Shown here: piece after piece, positions 1 to 6,127 of the stretch
Layout: every line of letters starts with the position of its first letter
Position numbering within the stretch: the first letter of the stretch is position 1
Source: Chloroflexota bacterium
GTDB lineage: Bacteria > Chloroflexota > Limnocylindria > Limnocylindrales > CSP1-4
Length of the DNA stretch: 6,930 bases
Assembly: GCA_013695505.1 (NCBI GenBank)
Contig: JACDAH010000546.1
Span: 1 to 6,930 of the forward strand
Direction of reading: 5' to 3'
The notes under the pieces: model-generated
The model's input: only the letters and a program-made list of their open reading frames with translations
Database searches by the model: none
What the model was told of the DNA's origin: nothing
Made by a program: the position numbers and the translations under genes

Positions 1-45
1 GCCTCGCACTCGGGGCCGATCCTCGCCATCGACCCACCAGCCTGA
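1..45 (+). CDS. Possible C-terminal end of an upstream gene (partial)
   Basis: Frame 1 is open from the window edge to a TGA at 43-45 and would encode ASHSGPILAIDPPA. Twelve of its 14 sense codons end in G or C, like the real genes here, and the other two frames look less coding-like. The inverted repeat at 54-80 lies directly after the stop, which would fit a gene end. Fourteen residues are too few to name a family, so this is only a suggestion. Confidence 0.25.
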   Translation, partial: ASHSGPILAIDPPA

Positions 46-53
46 CCCCGGAT

Positions 54-91
54 CCTGAGAAGGCCGTCAACATTCTCAGGACGCGCTCAGA
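54..91 (+). repeat. Inverted repeat plus CTCAG direct repeat, probable operator
   Basis: CCTGAGAA (54-61) and TTCTCAGG (73-80) form a perfect 8-bp inverted repeat with an 11-nt spacer. CTCAG occurs again at 86-90, exactly 11 bp (one helical turn) after the CTCAG at 75-79. Tandem half-sites at this period are typical of OmpR-family response regulator sites. No T-run follows, so a simple terminator is less likely, although the repeat could also end the upstream transcript. The regulator is not in the window. Confidence 0.5.
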
Positions 92-106
92 ACGCCCGCC
101 GACCAT
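78..106 (+). promoter_or_regulatory. Putative promoter of the DUF5666 gene
   Basis: AGGACG (78-83), CTCA (86-89) and GACCAT (101-106) are arranged as AGGACG-N17-nnCCAT. The same arrangement with identical spacing recurs at 1395-1423 before the protease gene. If CCAT is the end of a -10 box, the transcript would start near 113 and leave an untranslated leader of about 44 nt carrying GGAG at 148-151. AGGACG could be a -35 element of an alternative sigma factor or part of a regulator site over the -35 region; sequence alone does not separate these. Confidence 0.45.
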
Positions 107-156
107 CCGACGCAGCCTGCTCGACACAGACCCCCCGCGTCCAGCACGGAGTCCAG

Positions 157-1317
157 ATGAACGAAGACCAGCCGCCCTTCAGCGACGAGCGCATGAGCGC
201 GACCCGGAATCCCATTCAAGCTTCTCTCTCCGCCGACCCGGCGACCCGGCCTGCGCCCGCTGCCGGGCCGGCCGCCTTCTTCACCGGCCGCACGCCGCGC
301 AGGATCGAGGCCGTCCGAGCCGGGATGATTGTCGGAACGGGGCTGCTCCTGGCGATCGGCGCCGCCGTCGCGATGGGCGCATCGCCCGCACCCTCTGGAT
401 CGAGCGGGACCGACCTGGGACGGACCATTCCCCGCGAGGCCGACGGCACCGCCGGCGACGGCGCCGGATCGGGCGGATTCGGCCCGTTCGATGCCGAGCT
501 CTTCGGTGACCTCGGCAAGGGCTGGGGACAGGGCGGCCGCGGCGATCGAGGCGGGCACGGCTTTGGCCGGATCTCGGTGACCGCGATCGACGGCTCGAGC
601 CTGTCGCTTGCGACCGTCGACGGCTGGGCGCGGACGATCGACGTGACCGACACGACGATGATCACGAAGGGTGGCGCAGCGGCCAGGCTGAGCGACATCG
701 CCGTCGGCGACAGCATCCGCTTCAACGAGACCCGGAATGCCGACGGGACCTTCACGATCAGAGCGATCGCCATCGTCCAGCCGCACGTCGCCGGCACCGT
801 CACCGCAGTCGCCCCCGACACGATCACGCTCACGCTTCACGACGGAACGTCGCAGACGATCAAGACGAACGGGTCCACGACGTATCACGTCGAGCGCGCC
901 GACGGGGAGCGGACCGACGTAGCGGCCGGCTCGACGATCGTGGCGACCGGCGCCAGAGCCGCCGACGGCAGCCTCACCGCGACCTCGGTCTGGGTCCGCC
1001 TTCCTCATGCAGGTGGCACGGTCAGCGCCACCAGCACCGACACGATCACGATCACCAAGCGCGACGGCACGACGCTGACGGCCCACGTCGGGACCGGCAC
1101 CACGTACCGCATCCCGGGCGTCGCGAACCCGACGCTCTCGGACGTCAAGGCGGGAATGGAGATCGTCGTCGAGGGCTCTCAGCGCGCCGACGGCTCGCTC
1201 GACGCCACGGCTGTCGCCGCGGGGAACCTCAAGGGTCGTGGCCACCACGACGGCCCGCCCGGACTCGACCCGAACCACGGGCCGGCGCCTGATGCGTCGG
1301 GAGGCACGACCGGCTGA
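157..1317 (+). CDS. Membrane-anchored protein with three DUF5666-type repeats
   Basis: The product is 386 residues. About 53 cytoplasmic residues come first, then one hydrophobic segment (about 55-74, GMIVGTGLLLAIGAAVAMG), a Gly/Asp/Ser-rich linker (about 76-135), and three tandem beta-rich repeats at roughly 136-207, 211-281 and 285-355. Each repeat runs G-x-(I/V)-(S/T) ... TI or SL, a DG turn, a T-T-x-(Y/I) strand, a G-x-x-(I/V) strand and finally R-x-ADGS(L/F)-x-A-x-(A/V). This matches DUF5666, a domain of unknown function often repeated in exported bacterial proteins. The C-terminus is rich in Gly, His and Pro. GGAG at 148-151 supports the 157 start; an in-frame ATG at 193 is a less likely alternative. 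A terminator separates it from the protease gene, but the two share a promoter element. It probably lies outside the membrane; its role is unknown. Confidence 0.85.
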   Translation: MNEDQPPFSDERMSATRNPIQASLSADPATRPAPAAGPAAFFTGRTPRRIEAVRAGMIVGTGLLLAIGAAVAMGASPAPSGSSGTDLGRTIPREADGTAGDGAGSGGFGPFDAELFGDLGKGWGQGGRGDRGGHGFGRISVTAIDGSSLSLATVDGWARTIDVTDTTMITKGGAAARLSDIAVGDSIRFNETRNADGTFTIRAIAIVQPHVAGTVTAVAPDTITLTLHDGTSQTIKTNGSTTYHVERADGERTDVAAGSTIVATGARAADGSLTATSVWVRLPHAGGTVSATSTDTITITKRDGTTLTAHVGTGTTYRIPGVANPTLSDVKAGMEIVVEGSQRADGSLDATAVAAGNLKGRGHHDGPPGLDPNHGPAPDASGGTTG

Positions 1318-1338
1318 CGTTCTCTTCGGGTTGCCGGG

Positions 1339-1371
1339 ACGCGCGGGGCCGAATTGGTCCCGCGCGTTGTT
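1339..1371 (+). terminator. Intrinsic terminator after the DUF5666 gene
   Basis: A GC-rich hairpin starts 21 nt after the stop codon. The stem is ACGCGCGGG (1339-1347) with CCCGCGCGT (1359-1367), extended by GCC/GGT (one G-T pair) to 12 pairs around a GAATT loop. TTGTT follows at 1367-1371, a weak but usual U-tract for a high-GC genome. It would insulate the DUF5666 transcript from the protease gene. Confidence 0.7.
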
Positions 1372-1394
1372 CGTGTCCGGGCACCGTTCTTTTA

Positions 1395-1423
1395 AGGACG
1401 TTCTCACCAACGCGCGCTTCCAT
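1395..1423 (+). promoter_or_regulatory. Putative promoter of the HtrA-like protease gene
   Basis: AGGACG (1395-1400), CTCA (1403-1406), AACGC (1409-1413) and TTCCAT (1418-1423) repeat the layout found at 78-106. The 17-nt distance between AGGACG and the CCAT-ending hexamer is the same. The distance to the start codon is also similar (about 42 nt here, about 50 nt there). TTCT lies just upstream in both cases. Shared control of the two genes is the natural reading; the factor is unknown. Confidence 0.45.
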
Positions 1424-1465
1424 GGGCCATGACACGAATCGAATGCCCAAGACCGGAGCCCCGCG

Positions 1466-2389
1466 ATGCACCCCATGGATCCGCACCCGTCAGCCGACCA
1501 CCCTGTCGACGCCGCCTCGCCCAGCACCCCGAGTGGCACATCGCGCGGTCCATCGCGCGGTGTCTCACGGGGTCGGCGGGCCGCGGGGACGGTCTTCGGG
1601 GCGGCGCTGCTGTCGGCGGTCCTCGCCTCCGGTTCGACCTTTGCGATCGTCAGCCTCGTCCATCCCGGATCGACCTCCCCGGCCGCGGCTCCCACGCCGT
1701 ACGCCGACGTGACCACGACCGGTGGCACCACGACGGTCCAGCAGGAGGACATCACGGCTCTCGTCGCGGGAGCCCGCGATTCCGTCGTGACGCTGACGTC
1801 CGAGATCGCGACGGGCGGCCGCGGCGGGCAGTTCGGCTCCGGTCCCGCGACCGGGGTGGGCACCGGGATCATCCTGACCGCCGACGGCTACGCGCTGACG
1901 AACCGTCACGTGGTCGACGGCTCACAGTCGCTCACGGCCTCGCTCGCCGACGGCTCGACCTATCCTGCGACCGTCGTGACGGTGTCCGCTACGCGCGATC
2001 TGGCGCTGGTCAAGATCGACGCGGCGGGGTTGGTGCCCGCGAAGATCGGCGACTCCGGCTCGATCGCCGTCGGCCAGACCGCGATTGCGATCGGTAGCCC
2101 GCTCGGCACCTACACGGAGACCGTCACCAAGGGCATCATCTCGGCCCTCGATCGCACGATCACGGTCCAGGACGAACAGACCGGGCGACCGGTCAAGCTC
2201 ACCGGGCTGATCCAGACCGACGCGGCGATCAACCCGGGAAACAGCGGCGGCCCGCTCTACAACGGCGCGGGAGAGGTGGTCGGCGTGAACACGGCCACGG
2301 CGGCCAGTGCCGAAGGGCTCGGGTTCGCTATCCCGATCCAGGAGGCGACCAGCCTGATCGCCCAGGCCCGGGCGGCGGCCGTCGCCTGA
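1466..2389 (+). CDS. Trypsin-like serine protease, HtrA/DegP family (S1C), no PDZ domain
   Basis: The product is 307 residues. A short Ser/Arg/Pro-rich cytoplasmic tail is followed by a signal-anchor segment (about 39-65, ending ...STFAIVSLV), a Thr-rich linker, and a chymotrypsin-fold protease domain (about 95-300). The catalytic triad is readable: His148 in TNRHVVDG, Asp178 in ATRDLALVKID, Ser260 in INPGNSGGPLY. All three motifs are diagnostic of HtrA/DegP-type proteases, which cleave misfolded envelope proteins. The chain ends about 17 residues after GLGFAIP, so the usual C-terminal PDZ domain is absent, and the 71 nt before the next gene leave no room for one. GGAG at 1455-1458, 7 nt before the ATG, supports the start. 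It probably acts outside the membrane in protein quality control or regulatory proteolysis. Assigning it to degP, degQ or pepD is not justified. Confidence 0.92.
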   Translation: MHPMDPHPSADHPVDAASPSTPSGTSRGPSRGVSRGRRAAGTVFGAALLSAVLASGSTFAIVSLVHPGSTSPAAAPTPYADVTTTGGTTTVQQEDITALVAGARDSVVTLTSEIATGGRGGQFGSGPATGVGTGIILTADGYALTNRHVVDGSQSLTASLADGSTYPATVVTVSATRDLALVKIDAAGLVPAKIGDSGSIAVGQTAIAIGSPLGTYTETVTKGIISALDRTITVQDEQTGRPVKLTGLIQTDAAINPGNSGGPLYNGAGEVVGVNTATAASAEGLGFAIPIQEATSLIAQARAAAVA

Positions 2390-2448
2390 GGGCAAAACCG
2401 CCAGGCGGGCCGCGGAGCTTGTCGCGCCCGACTGAACCCGGCGTCGCC

Positions 2449-2454
2449 TACCAT
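2449..2454 (+). promoter_or_regulatory. -10 box of a probable leaderless promoter
   Basis: TACCAT lies exactly 6 nt before the ATG at 2461, so transcription would start at or next to the A of the start codon. No Shine-Dalgarno sequence precedes this ATG. TAGAAT before the gene at 6223 has the same 6-nt spacing. A clear -35 box is not visible. Confidence 0.5.
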
Positions 2455-2460
2455 CGGACG

Positions 2461-3288
2461 ATGGCGATCAAGCTCGGGATCATCGTCACCACCGGCGAGC
2501 CGCCGGTGGTCGCGGACCTGGCAGCGCTCGCCGAGGACCGCGGCTGGGACGGCGTGTTCACCTGGGACGGCGTCGCGATCGGGTCGATGGACACCTACGA
2601 CCCGTGGGTCACGCTGGCCGCGATGGCCATGCGGACGGAGCGGGTCCGGCTAGGCGCGATCGTCACTCCGCCGTCGCGGCGCCGGCCGTGGAAGCTCGCC
2701 CGAGAGACGATGACGCTCGACCGCCTCTCCAACGGCCGTCTCGTCGTGCCGGTCGGACTCGGCGCGCTTGATGATCGCGCCTTCGGCGGCGTCGGCGAGC
2801 CGACCGAGGCACGGATCCGGGCCGAGATGCTCGACGAGAGCCTCGAGATCCTGGCCGGGCTGTGGTCGGGCGAGCCATTCGGCTTCGATGGCCGCCACTA
2901 CCGCTTCGATTCGATGACCTTCCGGCCGACGCCGGTTCAGCAGCCGCGCGTCCCGATCTGGGTCGTCGGAGCGTGGCCGCACGAGAAGTCGCTCCGGCGG
3001 ACGCTGGCCTGGGACGGGATCTACGCCCAGGTGTCCGGCGCCCCGGAGCTGGGCCTGGTCGTCGAGTGGGCCGAGCGCGCTTGGCCGGCCGCGATCCGCG
3101 ACCGGCCGTGGGACGTCGTCGCGGAGGGCCGGACCCCGGCCGACGATCCGGCCGGAGCGATCGCCACCGTCGCCGAATACGAGGCCGCAGGCGCGTCGTG
3201 GTGGATCGAGTCCGACTGGGAGAAGGGCACGGTCGAGACGATCCGGGAGCGGATCGTGGCCGGGCCACCTCGACCAGGTGGCGGATGA
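2461..3288 (+). CDS. LLM-class flavin/F420-dependent oxidoreductase
   Basis: This 275-residue protein has the bacterial luciferase-like TIM-barrel pattern. It shows a first strand MAIKLGIIV, ALAEDRGWDGVFTWD (about 22-36), YDPWVTLAAMAMRTERVRLGA (about 46-66), ARETMTLDRLSNGRLVVPVGLG (about 80-101), MLDESLEILAGLWSGEPFGFDGRHY (about 123-147) and RPTPVQQPRVPIWVVG (about 155-170). The segment from FDGRHY through P-P-PIWV is characteristic of the family. Members use FMN or coenzyme F420 for hydride transfer or monooxygenation; the substrate cannot be predicted. It is somewhat short, and the barrel end after about 190 is less conserved. I start it at 2461 because homology begins at MAIKLG and a -10 box precedes it; an in-frame TTG at 2419 would add 14 residues that look unrelated. 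It may be transcribed with the zinc-finger gene 49 nt downstream. Confidence 0.9.
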   Translation: MAIKLGIIVTTGEPPVVADLAALAEDRGWDGVFTWDGVAIGSMDTYDPWVTLAAMAMRTERVRLGAIVTPPSRRRPWKLARETMTLDRLSNGRLVVPVGLGALDDRAFGGVGEPTEARIRAEMLDESLEILAGLWSGEPFGFDGRHYRFDSMTFRPTPVQQPRVPIWVVGAWPHEKSLRRTLAWDGIYAQVSGAPELGLVVEWAERAWPAAIRDRPWDVVAEGRTPADDPAGAIATVAEYEAAGASWWIESDWEKGTVETIRERIVAGPPRPGGG

Positions 3289-3323
3289 CGCCTCGGCCGT
3301 CCGCGGGAGCATCCGTCGCCGTG

Positions 3324-3329
3324 TACGCT
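3324..3329 (+). promoter_or_regulatory. Possible -10 box for the zinc-finger gene
   Basis: TACGCT ends 8 nt before the ATG at 3338, and no Shine-Dalgarno sequence is present in the 20 nt before that ATG. The arrangement resembles the boxes before 2461 and 6223 and suggests a leaderless or nearly leaderless transcript. Read-through from the oxidoreductase gene is also possible. Confidence 0.35.
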
Positions 3330-3337
3330 CGCGCCCG

Positions 3338-3631
3338 ATGAGCACCTGTCCGCACCTGTGGGAGTCACGCGACGTCGCCCCGGTCAGCCTGGGCTGCGCC
3401 GAGTGCGTCGCGCTCGGCGACACGTGGGTCCATCTCCGGGTCTGCCTGACATGCGGCAACGTCGGCTGCTGCGACCAGAGCGTCAACAAGCACGCGTCGG
3501 CTCATTTCGCCGCGACCGGCCATCCCGTTGCCCGCTCGATCCAGCCCGGCGAGTCGTGGCGCTGGTGCTACGCGGACGAGGTCCTCGACGACCCGGACGA
3601 GCTGGAGATGGAGGGCGCCGACCTCGGCTGA
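3338..3631 (+). CDS. UBP-type zinc finger domain protein
   Basis: The product is 97 residues, essentially one UBP-type (zf-UBP/BUZ) zinc finger. Candidate zinc ligands are in family order: Cys4 and His6 (CPHLW), Cys20 and Cys23 (CAEC), Cys36 and Cys39 (CLTCG), Cys44/45 (GCC), His52, His56 and His62 (NKHASAHFAATGHP). The core VCLTCGNVGCCD, the HP motif and the closing GESWRWCYAD (71-80) are very typical of bacterial members. In eukaryotes this domain in USP5, HDAC6 and BRAP binds the C-terminal Gly-Gly of free ubiquitin; the bacterial ligand is unknown. The last 15 residues are acidic. I chose the ATG at 3338 because the 20 in-frame residues from 3278 are Arg-rich and outside the domain. The nearest neighbour is the oxidoreductase, with no clear functional link. 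Confidence 0.88.
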   Translation: MSTCPHLWESRDVAPVSLGCAECVALGDTWVHLRVCLTCGNVGCCDQSVNKHASAHFAATGHPVARSIQPGESWRWCYADEVLDDPDELEMEGADLG

Positions 3632-3663
3632 GGCCGACGACCCGCGGCGTCTCTCGAGACCGG

Positions 3664-3739
3664 TGGCGCCCCCGGCAGGGTTCGAACCTGCGACCCGCGA
3701 GTTAGAAGCTCGCTGCTCTGTCCACTGAGCTACGGGGGC
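3664..3739 (-). tRNA. tRNA-Arg (anticodon UCU), CCA encoded
   Basis: Read on the minus strand this is a complete 76-nt cloverleaf. The acceptor stem is GCCCCCG/CGGGGGC, the D stem GCTC/GAGC with an 8-nt loop, the anticodon stem GCGAG/CTCGC with loop CTTCTAA, then a 5-nt variable loop and a T stem GCAGG/CCTGC around TTCGAAC. Loop positions 34-36 read TCT, giving anticodon UCU, which decodes AGA/AGG arginine codons. The discriminator base is G and the 3' CCA is encoded at 3664-3666. All stems pair perfectly, so it should be functional. Confidence 0.96.
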
Positions 3740-3748
3740 GTGGGCCCC

Positions 3749-3776
3749 AGTCTAGATTCTGTTGGCCGGACAGCAA
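3749..3776 (-). promoter_or_regulatory. Sigma-70-like promoter for tRNA-Arg
   Basis: On the minus strand, TTGCTG (3771-3776) and TAGACT (3749-3754) form -35 and -10 boxes separated by 16 nt. Transcription would start around 3742, two or three bases before the mature tRNA 5' end at 3739. It lies between the hydrolase stop codon and the tRNA, so the tRNA need not depend on read-through. Confidence 0.6.
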
Positions 3777-3790
3777 GCCGCCATTGGGCA

Positions 3791-4513
3791 TCATCGTCGA
3801 CCGCGCTCGCCGACCTCCGTCGCGACGTCGCCGATGACCTTCGCCACCTCGGCCGGCTTCGACCACATCGGCCAATGGCTGGTCGGCAGATCGACCCAGG
3901 CGAGGCTCCGGAGCTCCGGGATGCCGGCGAGGAACGCCCACTCAGGATGCTCCTTCGCGTATGTCTGATAGGCCTCGGCCGTGTAGCCCGTCGCGATGAT
4001 CGTGCTCGGAATGTCCCGTCGAGCTTCGTTCGTGAACTCGTATCCCTCGCGCAGCATCGCCCCCGGAACCGGCACCGCGCGCTCGCGGAACGTGGCGATC
4101 TGCTCCGGGCTGAGCCCGTCGAGGTTCTCCTCGGCGGCGACGGCCTCCCAATCGAGTGGCTTCTCGACGGCGCTGAAGTCGGGCTCGAGCGGCGGCTTGC
4201 CCGGCGCGGTGTCGACGTAGACCATCGCCCCGATCAGCTCGGGCACCTGGTCGCTCGCCGCGTATCCGGAGAACCCCGTGGCGCTGTGGACGGCGAGGAC
4301 CGCCGGCGTTGTCGCAGCGCGGAGCGCGTCAACGATCGCGTCGACGTGGTCGGCAAAGGTGATCGAGGACCGGTCGGTCTCGACCGAATCCATCCCGGGC
4401 AGGGTCAGCGCCCCGACGTCGTGCCCGTCTGCGCGCAGCAGCGCGGCGACCTCGTCCCACGCCCACGCGCCGAGCCAGAAACCGGGAACCAGGATGATCG
4501 GGGCAGCCGTCAT
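3791..4513 (-). CDS. Alpha/beta-fold hydrolase
   Basis: The 240-residue product has the single-domain alpha/beta hydrolase layout. The first strand and oxyanion-loop region are PIILVPGFWLGAWAWDEV (5-22), followed by ALTLPGMDS (35-43), the nucleophile elbow AVLAVHSATGFSG (71-83; Ser77 predicted nucleophile) and the C-terminal SHWPMWSKPAEVA (212-224; His213 predicted catalytic). The elbow reads V-H-S-A-T instead of the common G-x-S-x-G. The acid residue is not certain. The lid region at about 105-160 is rich in Asp and Glu. Such proteins are esterases, lactonases or related enzymes; the substrate is unknown. I start it at the ATG complementary to 4511-4513, 8 nt after a strong GGAGG, and not at the in-frame ATG near 4738, which would add 75 low-quality residues overlapping the divergent gene. 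It is transcribed away from the methyltransferase and towards the tRNA. Confidence 0.9.
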   Translation of the reverse strand: MTAAPIILVPGFWLGAWAWDEVAALLRADGHDVGALTLPGMDSVETDRSSITFADHVDAIVDALRAATTPAVLAVHSATGFSGYAASDQVPELIGAMVYVDTAPGKPPLEPDFSAVEKPLDWEAVAAEENLDGLSPEQIATFRERAVPVPGAMLREGYEFTNEARRDIPSTIIATGYTAEAYQTYAKEHPEWAFLAGIPELRSLAWVDLPTSHWPMWSKPAEVAKVIGDVATEVGERGRR

Positions 4514-4544
4514 TCGTCGAACCTCCGTGAGCCATGGGTCATCG

Positions 4545-4572
4545 AGACCATGATTCCGTGGCTTGGTGACAA
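4545..4572 (-). promoter_or_regulatory. Weak candidate promoter for the hydrolase
   Basis: On the minus strand TTGTCA (4567-4572) is a good -35 match, but the hexamer 16 nt downstream, TGGTCT (4545-4550), is a poor -10. The location within the 199-bp divergent gap is right, and GGAGG lies between it and the ATG. The call rests mostly on the -35 match. Confidence 0.25.
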
Positions 4573-4666
4573 GTGGCGGCAGGAATTGTCGCGAAGCGCC
4601 ACCGTGCCGCCCCAGGTTGCGGGATGCCGAGTGTGCCGCACGAGCGTCCGGATGCCGGAATCCGTC

Positions 4667-4675
4667 TGGTATGCT
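4667..4675 (+). promoter_or_regulatory. Extended -10 promoter for the methyltransferase gene
   Basis: TGGTATGCT is a TGn extended -10 with hexamer TATGCT (4670-4675). No convincing -35 lies 17 nt upstream, as expected of extended -10 promoters. Transcription would start near 4682 and give a leader of about 30 nt that contains AGGAG at 4695-4699. Confidence 0.5.
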
Positions 4676-4712
4676 CCGCGGCCCGTCAGCCGCCAGGAGC
4701 CAACCGCCGAGG

Positions 4713-6122
4713 ATGGCGACCGTCACCCGGGCACGCAACGCCGCCCAGCTGGCCCTCGATCTCGAGGTGCCGGCGGCGCTTCCGCTGCTCCCGATCGCGC
4801 CCGAGTGGAAGGATCAGCCGCGGCTGTGGGGTCCGGCTCTCCATCCGATGTGCTCGTATCTCGCGAGCTTCCCGGCTGCCCTTGCCCATGCCTTCATCGG
4901 GCGCTACTCGCGGCGCGGCGACGTTGTCCTCGATCCCTTCTCCGGCCGGGGCACGACGCCGCTCCAGGCCTGCGCCGAGGGTCGGATCGGGGTCGGCAAC
5001 GACCTCAACCCCCTCGCCTACCTGCTGACCGCGGCCAAGGTCGAGCCTGCGACACCGGCCGAGGCCGCGACCCGCCTCGCCACGCTCCGGCTGGGCTGGG
5101 CATCTTCGTCGGCCGACTGGTTGGCACTGGCGGAGACCGTGCTCGCCGATCCATCGGACCCATCTGGCCCGCCGAGCGTGGCCGTTCCGATCGCGGGCAG
5201 CGGCGCCCCTGCGACCCGCCTCGAAACGGTTCCCCGCGAGGTGACGGTCGCGTTCCATTCGCGCACCCTTGCCCAGCTCCTGTACGTCCGGACCGTGCTC
5301 CGGCACGAGGATCGGACCGATCGGTTTCTGGCCGCCGCCCTGACCGGCATCCTCCACGGCAAGAGCGCCTCGTATCTGTCCGAGCTGATGCCGAACACGT
5401 TCAGCATGGCGCCGCGGTACGTCCGCGACTTCGCCGCGCGCACGGCATTTGCGTCACCCGATCGCGACGTCTTCGGCGGCCTCGAGAAGAAGCTTGCCCG
5501 GCTCCATCGCGAGGCCCTGCCCCGGACGCCCGGGATCGCCCTGCTCGGCGACGCTCGCGACACGACCGACCGGGCGCGGGCCGCCCTCCGCGAGCGTGGC
5601 CTGCCCGAGCGGGTTCGCCTGGTCGTCACGTCGCCGCCGTATCTCCGGGTCGTGAAGTACGGCTACTACAACTGGCTCCGAACGTGGCTCCTCGGCGAGG
5701 ACGCCCGGGCGATCGACGCGGCCCTCGACGATGCCCACCATCGCGAGCCGTACCTCGCGTTCCTGCGCGAGGTCCTCGCCGACCTCCGCCCGATTCTCGC
5801 CGACGACGCGGTCGTCGTCCTCGTGATCGGCGACGTCGAGACCGATCGCGGCCGGCCGATCCGGGGCGCCGTCGGCCTGGCCGAGCGGGTCTGGGAGCGA
5901 GCCGCCGAGCCCGAGGGTTACCGCCTCGCCGGCATCGCGCTCGACGACGTGGCGGCCGGACGGAAGATGACCAAGCTCTGGGGCGCCGAGGCGGGCCAGG
6001 CCACCAAGACCGATCGGATCCTCGTGCTCGGGGCGACCGAGGCCGGCCGCCGCCGGGCCCTGTCGGGGGCCGCGACGCCGATCGATTGGGACTGGCCGCC
6101 GCGAGGTCTCCGCGCGATCTGA
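4713..6122 (+). CDS. DNA methyltransferase (N4-cytosine/N6-adenine type), apparently solitary
   Basis: The 469-residue product carries the two hallmark motifs of amino-methyltransferases. Motif I for S-adenosylmethionine is VVLDPFSGRGTT (about 71-82), followed by GVGNDLNPLAYLL (about 93-105). The catalytic motif IV is VVTSPPYLRVVKYGYYNW (about 304-321). The SPPY form is common in N4-cytosine enzymes, but N6-adenine activity cannot be excluded. Motif I precedes motif IV by about 225 residues, giving an alpha-like order with a possible target-recognition region between. IALLGDAR (about 275-282) and TKTDRILVLG (about 431-440) are further elements seen in this family. The ATG at 4713 fits the promoter at 4667-4675; AGGAG ends 13 nt before it, a long spacing. 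The open frame extends 50 codons upstream, but that part overlaps the promoter and lacks protein-like character. No restriction endonuclease is adjacent, so an orphan regulatory or protective role is an inference. Confidence 0.88.
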   Translation: MATVTRARNAAQLALDLEVPAALPLLPIAPEWKDQPRLWGPALHPMCSYLASFPAALAHAFIGRYSRRGDVVLDPFSGRGTTPLQACAEGRIGVGNDLNPLAYLLTAAKVEPATPAEAATRLATLRLGWASSSADWLALAETVLADPSDPSGPPSVAVPIAGSGAPATRLETVPREVTVAFHSRTLAQLLYVRTVLRHEDRTDRFLAAALTGILHGKSASYLSELMPNTFSMAPRYVRDFAARTAFASPDRDVFGGLEKKLARLHREALPRTPGIALLGDARDTTDRARAALRERGLPERVRLVVTSPPYLRVVKYGYYNWLRTWLLGEDARAIDAALDDAHHREPYLAFLREVLADLRPILADDAVVVLVIGDVETDRGRPIRGAVGLAERVWERAAEPEGYRLAGIALDDVAAGRKMTKLWGAEAGQATKTDRILVLGATEAGRRRALSGAATPIDWDWPPRGLRAI

Positions 6123-6127
6123 GATGA

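Noticed and set aside
76..1872. A minus-strand open frame of 598 codons opposite the DUF5666 and protease genes
   Set aside because: It crosses two well-supported genes and a terminator, and its product is Arg/Gly/Val-rich without any recognisable motif.
2419..2460. TTG start with GGAG for the oxidoreductase, adding 14 residues
   Set aside because: The GGAG is only 1 nt from the TTG, the extra residues do not resemble the family's N-terminus, and a -10 box at leaderless spacing precedes the ATG at 2461.
4563..4712. A 50-residue N-terminal extension of the methyltransferase
   Set aside because: It is Arg/Cys/Pro-rich, not family-like, and would start upstream of the extended -10 promoter at 4667-4675.
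3740..6127. A plus-strand open frame of 795 codons across the hydrolase, the divergent gap and the methyltransferase
   Set aside because: It is Arg/Pro/Gly-rich low-complexity sequence with no domain, runs antisense to the hydrolase and out of frame with the methyltransferase. It is a product of high GC.
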